Positions 1 to 5,459 of a stretch of 6,066 nt of DNA are shown piece by piece. Position 1 is the first letter of the stretch. The number at the start of each line of letters is the position of its first letter. The notes beneath the pieces were generated by a model, which was not told the DNA's origin, did no database searches, and saw only the letters and a list, made by a program, of their open reading frames with translations. The stretch comes from RYN-433 sp036558265 (lineage in GTDB: Bacteria; Planctomycetota; Phycisphaerae; Tepidisphaerales; Tepidisphaeraceae), in contig DATBFY010000726.1 of assembly GCA_036558265.1 (NCBI GenBank), forward strand, positions 1 to 6,066, read 5' to 3'. Position numbers and translations under genes: made by a program.

Positions 1-938
1 GTCGTCGCCCCGATCGTCCGCAGCTCCCCGCGCGCCAGCGCCGGCTTGAGCAGGTTCCCCGCGTCCATCGAGCCTTCCGTCTTGCCCGCCCCGACCACCG
101 TGTGCAGCTCGTCAATGAACAGGATGATCTGCCCGTTCGACTGCGTCACCTCCTTGATGACGGCCTTGAGCCGGTCCTCGAACTCCCCGCGATACTTCGC
201 CCCCGCGATGAGCGAGCCCATATCCAGCGCCACGATCCGCTTGTTGTGCAGCACCGACGGCACGTCGCCATTAACGACCCGGATCGCCAACCCCTCGACG
301 ATCGCCGTCTTACCCACGCCCGGCTCGCCGATCAGCACCGGGTTGTTCTTCGTGCGGCGCGAAAGCACCTGCATCGTGCGCCGGATCTCCTCGTCGCGCC
401 CGATGACCGGGTCGAGCTTCCCCTGCCGCGCCAGCTCGACCAGGTCCCGACCATATCGCGTCAAGGCCTGGTATTTGTCCTCCGGGTTCTGGTCCGTGAC
501 GCGTTGCCCGCCGCGCACGTCCTTCAGGGCGTTGAGGATCAGGTCATGCTTGACGCCATTGACGTTCAGGATCTCCCGCGCCTCGGACTTGACGTCCGCC
601 AGCGCCAGCAGCAGGTGCTCGGTCGACGTGTACTCGTCCTTGAGACGGTCCGCCTCCTTCTGCGCCTGGGTGAAGACGTCCTGGATCGAGCGCGACATCC
701 CAAGCTGCGTCCCGGTCGCCTTCGGCAGACGCTCGAGCTCGCTGGCGACGATCTGGTTGATCCGCCCCACGTTGGCGCCGACCTTCTGCAGGATGGGCGC
801 CACCACGCCCTCGGTTTCCGAGAGCAGCGCCGCCAGCAGGTGCAGCGGCAGAATCTCGGCATGGTTGTTCTGCTGCGCCAGTTCCTGGGCCCGAACGACG
901 CCTTCCTGTGCTTTGATGGTCAGTTTGTCAAAACGCAT
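1..938 (-). CDS. clpB: ATP-dependent disaggregase ClpB, N-terminal part (runs off left edge)
   Basis: ClpB/Hsp104-family AAA+ chaperone, a cytoplasmic hexamer that threads aggregated proteins through its pore together with DnaK. Only 312 codons of a protein usually about 860 residues long are present; the rest lies left of base 1. The reading begins MRFDKLTIKAQEGVVRAQEL. Residues 1-145 are the double Clp-N domain, and the first nucleotide-binding domain follows, with RYGRDL and GKLDPVIGRDEEIRR near 161-187. Visible motifs are Walker A GEPGVGKT (204-211), pore loop KYRGEFE with the substrate-gripping Tyr at 249, and Walker B IILFIDE (271-277). The second ATPase and middle domain are outside the window. 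I chose the ATG at 938 because GGAG sits 5 bases upstream and it gives the usual family start. An in-frame ATG at 953 would add five residues. No CIRCE operator or clear sigma-32 promoter is visible upstream. The gene is divergent from the GH88 gene. Confidence 0.97.
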   Translation of the reverse strand, partial: MRFDKLTIKAQEGVVRAQELAQQNNHAEILPLHLLAALLSETEGVVAPILQKVGANVGRINQIVASELERLPKATGTQLGMSRSIQDVFTQAQKEADRLKDEYTSTEHLLLALADVKSEAREILNVNGVKHDLILNALKDVRGGQRVTDQNPEDKYQALTRYGRDLVELARQGKLDPVIGRDEEIRRTMQVLSRRTKNNPVLIGEPGVGKTAIVEGLAIRVVNGDVPSVLHNKRIVALDMGSLIAGAKYRGEFEDRLKAVIKEVTQSNGQIILFIDELHTVVGAGKTEGSMDAGNLLKPALARGELRTIGAT

Positions 939-1115
939 CGGTTCTCCGTTCATCCCTCCCGGCTGCAGATTTGGCAGTCAAAACGCCCGACCAAACGAGC
1001 GTAGGGCAAAGCCGATGCCAGTGCGACAAGGTGGCTCTGCCTGGAGCTATACGTGAGCGAACTAACGCTGGTTCAGCAACTTAGGGTACACTTCTCCTTC
1101 CACGCAAGGCACAAG

Positions 1116-2285
1116 ATGACGGAATCACTCAAAAAGCAGGTGACCTCGGCCCTCTCCTTCGCCCAGGCCCAGGTGCGCCGCCTGATCGAAAGCCATCCCG
1201 GCTTTTATCCCCTCTACACCGACCGCGGACGATGGCGCCACGACAAGCCCGCCTGGACCCGCTGGTGCGACGGCTTCCTCCCCGGGATGATGTGGCTCTT
1301 CCTCGAAGCCGGCGTCGCCGACGACCCGAAGTACTGGCGCGCCAAGGCCGAAGAATACTCGCGTAACCTCGAAGAGCGCAAGGAAGACCGCGACGTCCAC
1401 GACCTGGGCTTCATCTTCTATCACGGCACCTACAAGCGCTGGTACGAAGCGAGCCTTCGCGAGGCCCGACCCGATCAGCATCTAAAAGATATCGTGATTC
1501 GCGCCGGACAGGTCCTCGCCCTGCGCTTCAAGCCCAACGGCCAGTACCTGCGATCCTTCATCTCCGACGAGTCCCTCTTCATCGACATCATGATGAACGT
1601 CGGCGTCATCTTCTACGCCGCGAAGAACATGGACGGCTCCGCCACCTCCACCGAGGGCCTCAACGCCCACGAGCTCCACCGCCGCGCCATGCAGCACTGC
1701 CTGACCACTCAGCGCACGATCTGCCGCGGCGACGGCAGCACCTCACACGAGGGCATCTTCGACACCACGACCGGCGAGTTCCTCCGACAGACCACCCACC
1801 AGGGCTACCGCGGCGATTCCTGCTGGAGTCGCGGCCTGGCCTGGTCGCTCTACGGCTTTGGCACCTGTTACGAGCTGACCGGCGACCGCCGCTTCCTCAA
1901 GACCGCCGAGGACCACGCCGAATTCTGGCTCACGAGCACCCCCGACCACGGCGTCCCCCCCTGGGACTACGATGCTCCTCTCGACGGCAAGCTGACGATC
2001 ACCCAGCCCGACTCCTCCGCCGCCGCCATCGCCGCCGTCGGCCTCTTCAACCTCGCACGCCTGACCCCCGACCGCGTCCGGGCCCGCGCCTATGAAGAGT
2101 TCGCGCTGCGAACGGTCGAAACGCTGACCCGCCCCCCCTACCTGGCCAGCGACGACCCGAAGTGGGAGGGCATCCTCAAGCGCGGCGTCTACCACATCCA
2201 CAAGGGTTTGGGCGTCGACGAGTCGGTCATGTGGGGCGAGTTCTTCTTTGTCGAGGCGATGGTCAAAGCGCTGAGTCTTCTGTAG
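1116..2285 (+). CDS. Unsaturated glucuronyl hydrolase (GH88 family)
   Basis: A 389-residue glycoside hydrolase of family 88, which removes the 4,5-unsaturated uronic acid from oligosaccharides left by polysaccharide lyases (e.g. from chondroitin, hyaluronan or gellan) by a hydration mechanism. The length is typical and no signal peptide is seen, so it should act in the cytoplasm on imported disaccharides. Two family aspartates are present: Asp96 in HDLGF and Asp157 in FIDIMMN. Both lie eight positions after my recollection of Asp88/Asp149 in the Bacillus sp. GL1 enzyme. Other family blocks are GDGSTSH (205-211), HQGYRGDSCWSRG (228-240), PPWDYDAP (281-288), DSSAAAIAA (299-307) and GVDESVMWGEFFFVEAM (366-382). 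The start is not certain. ATG 1116 has AAGG six bases upstream and aligns with the family N terminus. A GTG at 1053, with GGAG six bases upstream, would add 21 residues with no recognisable domain. The exact substrate cannot be read from the sequence. Confidence 0.93.
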   Translation: MTESLKKQVTSALSFAQAQVRRLIESHPGFYPLYTDRGRWRHDKPAWTRWCDGFLPGMMWLFLEAGVADDPKYWRAKAEEYSRNLEERKEDRDVHDLGFIFYHGTYKRWYEASLREARPDQHLKDIVIRAGQVLALRFKPNGQYLRSFISDESLFIDIMMNVGVIFYAAKNMDGSATSTEGLNAHELHRRAMQHCLTTQRTICRGDGSTSHEGIFDTTTGEFLRQTTHQGYRGDSCWSRGLAWSLYGFGTCYELTGDRRFLKTAEDHAEFWLTSTPDHGVPPWDYDAPLDGKLTITQPDSSAAAIAAVGLFNLARLTPDRVRARAYEEFALRTVETLTRPPYLASDDPKWEGILKRGVYHIHKGLGVDESVMWGEFFFVEAMVKALSLL

Positions 2286-2389
2286 GGGCTTTTCCGCCGA
2301 ATCCGGATTTTGGTTGAAGCGGCAGCAAGAAAGGGGTATGCCGTTTGCGGGATCGCCCGACGGGTGGTTCCTCACATCCAGCTTCTTCC

Positions 2390-2397
2390 AGGAGGAG
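2390..2397 (+). promoter_or_regulatory. Strong Shine-Dalgarno of the PEP-CTERM gene
   Basis: AGGAGGAG lies three bases before the ATG at 2401. It decides the start: the open frame reaches back to a TTG at 2314, but only the 2401 start has this site and puts a signal peptide directly at the N terminus. Confidence 0.85.
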
Positions 2398-2400
2398 ACG

Positions 2401-3240
2401 ATGAGTGGCATTCGATCCTGCGTGTGGGTGGGGGCGGGCGCGGCGGCGGTAGCGGCGTTTCCCTGGTCGGCCGGGGCGCAGCCGGCGATGGTGCCCGTCC
2501 CGCTGACTCCCGCGAGCTTCAACCAGGATGCGGTCGTCGAATTGGGCGCCGTGAACGACCCGACGACTCACTTTTCAAATTCCGTCACGGCGTCGATGGA
2601 CGGCGGCATCAGCAAGGACGGGGCGACCTGGTACCAGCAGGGCCTGAACACCGCCGCCCCGACCACGGGACTGCCCGGCGGTGTCGTGGTCAGCACGGCC
2701 AATCCGGATCGGTCGTACGCGCTTCAGCCGTTCACCGGGAACAACATCCGCATGCTGGACAGTGCCGCCCCCACCGGGACGCTGACCCTGGTGACGCCGG
2801 CGACCTACACGTACCTGTCGATCCTGACGGCATCGGGCAACGGCACCGGGGCGGTGAACGTGACCGTGCACTTCGCGGACGCCTTCCCCGACGCGAGCCA
2901 GACGATCACGTCGCCGGACTGGTTCTTCGTCGACCCGCGGGCGGTGACGGCCAACGGCCGCGTCGAGCCGCTCACCGGGAACTTCACCGACGTGAACGGC
3001 GACAACCCCAGGCTCTACGACGAGTTGATCAGCCTCGCGTTCCCCGGTCCGGGCGCGCACCCCGTCTCGAGCATCGACCTGGCATGGACGGGCGCCGGCC
3101 CCGACACGCACACGGCGATCTTCGCCGTGAGCGGGGCGGGCGTGCCCGAGCCGGCGACTGGCACCTTCGCCGGACTCGCCGCCGCCGTCGGGTTGCTCGT
3201 GGTGCGGCGGAGGCACGTCGCCGGTGATCGCTCTTCTTAA
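2401..3240 (+). CDS. Secreted PEP-CTERM sorting domain protein of unknown function
   Basis: A 279-residue exported protein. Residues 1-26 form a signal peptide with a hydrophobic Ala-rich core and a likely cleavage after AGA (about residue 26, before QPAM). The body (30-245) is rich in Thr, Gly, Asp and Asn, with repeated beta-strand-like stretches (GTLTLVTPATYTYLSIL, GAVNVTVHFAD, SIDLAWTGAG), and matches no domain I recognise. The C terminus is a sorting tail: VPEPAT at 248-253, a hydrophobic segment (about 255-268) and a basic end RRRH (269-272). In known systems such tails are processed by an exosortase (EpsH/XrtA type) and direct proteins to the cell surface or extracellular matrix. No exosortase is present in this window. 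The stop lies six bases from the end of the convergent reverse transcriptase gene, so there is no room for a separate terminator. Its link to the GH88 gene upstream is only positional. Confidence 0.9.
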   Translation: MSGIRSCVWVGAGAAAVAAFPWSAGAQPAMVPVPLTPASFNQDAVVELGAVNDPTTHFSNSVTASMDGGISKDGATWYQQGLNTAAPTTGLPGGVVVSTANPDRSYALQPFTGNNIRMLDSAAPTGTLTLVTPATYTYLSILTASGNGTGAVNVTVHFADAFPDASQTITSPDWFFVDPRAVTANGRVEPLTGNFTDVNGDNPRLYDELISLAFPGPGAHPVSSIDLAWTGAGPDTHTAIFAVSGAGVPEPATGTFAGLAAAVGLLVVRRRHVAGDRSS

Positions 3241-3246
3241 GTGGCA

Positions 3247-4977
3247 TTAGCCGAGTCGGGCGAGCGCGTCGGCGAGGGCGCGCCCCTGCTTCTCGTTGAC
3301 CATCGATACGTACGCGATCATCCCCCGCAGCCAAGCCTCGAAGTTCGGCCGCTTGTCCCGATTCTGCGCCGCCAGCCCCTCCGTCTTCGCGTGGTGCAGG
3401 ATCGCCCTCAGCCGCTTGTACAGGTCCCGCGGCACACCAGGCCGCTTGTTGACCACCACGCCCGTCACCTCCTGCCGCGCAGCGCGCTTCAGCACGCGCG
3501 TCTTGGTCTCATTGACCGCGAAGCCCTCGTCCCGGGCGATGTGGCGGAGCCGCGCCAACAGATACCCGATCTTCGCGTCCGCAGGCGCACCCGCGAACGA
3601 AAACGTCATGTCGTCCGCGTACCGCGTGTACGTCCACCCCAGCTTCACGGCGATCCCGTTCAACCGCGAGTCCAGCCGCCGCGCCGCCAGGTTCGACAGC
3701 GCCGGGCTCGTGCATGCCCCTTGCGGCAGCGCGCGTGGCCCGGTTGTGACGTGAAACGGCTTGCCCGCATACGTCACCAGCCGCCGCGGCGACTCCGTGC
3801 ACAGCAGCGCGAAAATCGTCGCCGCCGCCGGCGAATAACCCAGTTGCCGGAAGATCCCCAGCACCCGCGGGAACGTGATCGTCGGAAAGAAGTTCTCCAG
3901 GTCCGTGTTCACCACGACCGCCCGATCCACGTGCGGCGTGGCGTTGCTGACCGTGCTGCGCGTCTTGACGAACCCGTGCGCCGCCGCGTGCGCCGGAACC
4001 TTGTCCAGGACGTTGCGCAGGATCCATTCCTGCACGTCCGAAAGCGCCTCGTGCGGCGCCAGCAGCATGCGCGTCCCGCCCGAGCGCTTGGGAATCGTAA
4101 ATCGCACGTAGTGCGTGCGCGTCGCGGCCTCGGCGTGAAACGCCAGCCAGCGCAACCGCGGGATCGGCAGCCCCAGCGCGGCGGCGACGTCGGCGGGCGT
4201 CGCCATTACGGGCAAACCGGCCGCCGTAAGCTTCCCGGCGTCCGACGTGCGATCCGCCAGCCCCTTCGAAACCCCTCTGCCCAGGAAGACGATGTCACTC
4301 GCCCTCCGTTGGGCCACCGCCTCGGCATGCTTGCGCTTTCGCTCGGCGGCCTCGGCCTTCTTGCGCTCCTTCAGCCTCGCCCGGTCTTCCAGCGCCTGCG
4401 CGACCGCCTGGTTGGCGCGCTGGGCGATCGCGGCGTGCTCGGCGCTGAGCTGATCCATCTGCTGGCCGACACGATGGATCTCGAGCAGTTCTTCAGGCGT
4501 CAGGAGGCCATGGGCCACCAGCGCCTTGTCGATCAGTTGCGTGCGCAGGTCGGTGACGGGCGGGATCTGGCTTCGCAGGCCAAAACGGAACGTCGTGAAC
4601 AGGTTGACCCCCTGCGCCGCAGCTTTGATCTGCTCGTCCGACATCGGCGCGAACGCGGCCAAGTCGAGCGCCGGCGAGGCGGCCGGTGGAGCGACTCGTT
4701 GCTCAATTGGTGCGGCAGGAACCACGGTACCCGGCTGGCCGGCGATCGTCGCCGGCCAACCCTCCGGCGGAACAACCGACGGCTGCGCTGCCGCGCGCTC
4801 CGCGCGCCGCCGCTGCTCCTCCAGCAGTTGCCGGGCCCGCGCCTGCTGCGCCTCCTGCGCCCGCCGCGCCGCGCGCTTGTCGAACCAGTTGATGAGCACG
4901 CCGATGAGCAGGATCACCAGCAGCGTCAGCAGCACCGCGGCGAGAACGCCCATGTTGCGCCAGTCATTCGGATCCAT
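3247..4977 (-). CDS. Retron reverse transcriptase with N-terminal membrane anchor
   Basis: A 576-residue RNA-directed DNA polymerase that should copy the msd part of the adjacent RNA (5000-5229) into msDNA. The RT core spans about 285-530: fingers motif IPKRSGG (295-301), retron region X NATPH (345-349, pattern NAxxH), catalytic Asp359 in NTDLENFF, LPQG (417-420) with TSPALSN (423-429), catalytic YADD (453-456) and region Y VTG (504-506). All catalytic aspartates are intact. The N-terminal 285 residues are extra compared with minimal retron RTs of about 320 residues. They comprise a transmembrane helix (about 9-31) followed by KRAARR, a charged probable coiled coil (34-65), a Pro/Ala linker (66-105), a helical region rich in Gln/Glu/Ala/Lys (106-225), and a block beginning FLGRGVSKGLADR (231-243) leading into the RT. 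By the positive-inside rule the RT would face the cytoplasm. The start is the first ATG after an in-frame stop. No Shine-Dalgarno is visible, so a later start cannot be excluded. Confidence 0.93.
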   Translation of the reverse strand: MDPNDWRNMGVLAAVLLTLLVILLIGVLINWFDKRAARRAQEAQQARARQLLEEQRRRAERAAAQPSVVPPEGWPATIAGQPGTVVPAAPIEQRVAPPAASPALDLAAFAPMSDEQIKAAAQGVNLFTTFRFGLRSQIPPVTDLRTQLIDKALVAHGLLTPEELLEIHRVGQQMDQLSAEHAAIAQRANQAVAQALEDRARLKERKKAEAAERKRKHAEAVAQRRASDIVFLGRGVSKGLADRTSDAGKLTAAGLPVMATPADVAAALGLPIPRLRWLAFHAEAATRTHYVRFTIPKRSGGTRMLLAPHEALSDVQEWILRNVLDKVPAHAAAHGFVKTRSTVSNATPHVDRAVVVNTDLENFFPTITFPRVLGIFRQLGYSPAAATIFALLCTESPRRLVTYAGKPFHVTTGPRALPQGACTSPALSNLAARRLDSRLNGIAVKLGWTYTRYADDMTFSFAGAPADAKIGYLLARLRHIARDEGFAVNETKTRVLKRAARQEVTGVVVNKRPGVPRDLYKRLRAILHHAKTEGLAAQNRDKRPNFEAWLRGMIAYVSMVNEKQGRALADALARLG

Positions 4978-4999
4978 GCGAAATTCGAAAAAGGGAAAA

Positions 5000-5009
5000 T
5001 CGATGAGGG
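5000..5009 (-). repeat. Retron a2 repeat
   Basis: CCCTCATCGA on the minus strand, pairing perfectly over 10 bases with a1 at 5220-5229. Its 3' end is 22 bases before the RT start codon, a normal retron layout. Confidence 0.75.
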
Positions 5010-5057
5010 GCGGCCGGCTCGCTGACTTCTGACATCGGACCGAGGTCGTTCACTCAA

Positions 5058-5129
5058 GGGCCGTCGCGATACCGGTGGCGGGGAACTCTTGAGTTGTGTC
5101 CTGGCCCGCCACCGGTATCGCGACGGCCC
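5058..5129 (-). other. msd long hairpin (msDNA stem)
   Basis: A perfect 25-bp inverted repeat, 5129-5105 with 5082-5058, encloses a 22-base loop (5104-5083). It is the strongest structure in the window and lies outside any gene between the WH-SWIM gene and the RT gene. It contains the block GATACCGGTGGCGGG and its complement. The loop carries a smaller inverted repeat, AACTC-AA-GAGTT. In a retron this is the part reverse transcribed into the single-stranded DNA hairpin. A transcription terminator is less likely: no T-run follows it, and it sits between a1 and a2. Confidence 0.85.
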
Positions 5130-5133
5130 AGAA

Positions 5134-5148
5134 CGAGCAACGATCTCG
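5134..5148 (-). other. msr stem-loop 2
   Basis: CGAG (5148-5145) and CTCG (5137-5134) enclose a 7-base loop (atcgttg on the minus strand), directly before the msd stem. The four-base stem is weak alone, and only its position and loop size make it credible. Confidence 0.4.
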
Positions 5149-5174
5149 GGAACGCATGGGTGGCCAAGCTGCAC

Positions 5175-5193
5175 CCGCGGCGGAACACCGCGG
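5175..5193 (-). other. msr stem-loop 1
   Basis: CCGCGG arms at 5193-5188 and 5180-5175 enclose a 7-base loop (tgttccg on the minus strand); a G-U pair can extend the stem. Short hairpins with loops of this size are typical of the msr part, which the RT recognises. A competing hairpin, GGGTG/CACCC (5176-5172 with 5162-5158), overlaps it by two bases. Confidence 0.55.
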
Positions 5194-5219
5194 AGAAAGT
5201 CTCAACTCGCCGGCACGCG

Positions 5220-5229
5220 CCCTCATCGA
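5220..5229 (-). repeat. Retron a1 repeat
   Basis: TCGATGAGGG on the minus strand, the exact reverse complement of the a2 repeat at 5000-5009. In retrons this pairing closes the RNA and places the priming guanosine next to the template. A weak promoter candidate ends a few bases upstream. Confidence 0.75.
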
Positions 5230-5239
5230 ATAGTTGGTT

Positions 5240-5268
5240 CTTAGTTTGCTCTGCTGAAATCCTCGCAA
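5240..5268 (-). promoter_or_regulatory. Possible retron RNA promoter
   Basis: On the minus strand, TTGCGA (5268-5263) and ACTAAG (5245-5240) are separated by 17 bases. They would start transcription about at the a1 repeat, as expected for a retron RNA. The -10 match is poor (3 of 6), so position is the main argument. Confidence 0.25.
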
Positions 5269-5272
5269 GGCT

Positions 5273-5402
5273 CGTCATCCTGAGGGAGTTTCAACGACCG
5301 AAGGATCTTGCTCCAAATTGGACGCTTGCGACCCTTGGCGGCCAGATCCATTCGAAAAGCTCAGGGCAGGCTCTTCGTCGGTAGAACCTCCTCAGGATGA
5401 CG
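5273..5402. mobile_element. Miniature inverted-repeat element (MITE-like), 130 bp
   Basis: A non-coding element bounded by perfect 13-base terminal inverted repeats, CGTCATCCTGAGG (5273-5285) and CCTCAGGATGACG (5390-5402). Internal partial complementarity, GGATCT (5303-5308) with AGATCC (5344-5349), allows an imperfect fold-back. The GTCATCCTGAG ends and inner blocks such as GACCGAAGGATCTTGCTCC and AAGCTCAGGGCAGGCTC resemble a dispersed repeat family that I recall from many environmental bacterial genomes. It encodes no protein and so would need a transposase in trans, if it is mobile at all. Flanking target-site duplications are not obvious. It separates the WH-SWIM gene from the retron RNA. 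I see nothing recognisable in the 57 bases between it and the WH-SWIM stop (5403-5459). Confidence 0.65.
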
Positions 5403-5459
5403 TCGCTCGCGGCAGACGAGGATTTCCGTAGCGCATTGTTAATTGCCAGTGGTTGGTAG

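Larger units (their letters stand above)
5000..5229 (-). ncRNA. Putative retron msr-msd RNA
   Basis: This 230-base region lies just upstream of the RT and is read in the same direction, with the order expected for a retron RNA: a1 repeat (5229-5220), short msr hairpins, a long msd hairpin (5129-5058), a 3' tail, and the a2 repeat (5009-5000) ending 22 bases before the RT start codon. The a1 and a2 repeats pair over 10 bases. The helix can continue, past a one-base and a three-base bulge, with CG/CG and GCCGGC/GCCGGC (5214-5209 with 5018-5013). The msDNA would then include the 72-base hairpin and about 40 bases of tail, roughly 110-130 nt (inference). I do not see the usual (U)AGC branching-guanosine context right after a1, so the priming G is unassigned. 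Confidence 0.82.

Noticed and set aside
46..1056. Two long plus-strand frames (46-1056 and 102-1004)
   Set aside because: Both are antisense to the unmistakable ClpB reading and have low-complexity Arg/Ser/Leu composition without motifs.
939..1115. Heat-shock control (CIRCE or sigma-32 promoter) in the divergent clpB/GH88 intergenic region
   Set aside because: I searched for the CIRCE inverted repeat and CTTGAA/CCCCAT boxes and found only poor matches.
2291..2316. Possible terminator after the GH88 gene (TCCG...CGGA followed by TTTT; palindrome AATCCGGATT at 2300-2309)
   Set aside because: The foldable stem is only four bases and the palindrome has no loop. Not strong enough to call.
3247..4977. 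Diversity-generating retroelement or group II intron maturase
   Set aside because: There is no maturase/HNH domain, intron structure or template/variable repeat pair. The NAxxH and VTG signatures and the adjacent msr-msd structure point to a retron.
3241..5025. A 594-codon open frame on the plus strand across the RT gene
   Set aside because: It is Arg/Pro-rich with no domain or signal, and lies antisense to an RT with intact catalytic motifs. It is a shadow created by high GC at the third codon position.
5059..5129. Reading the long inverted repeat as a transcription terminator
   Set aside because: No T-run follows on either strand. It sits between complementary a1/a2 repeats and directly upstream of a retron RT, which explains it better.
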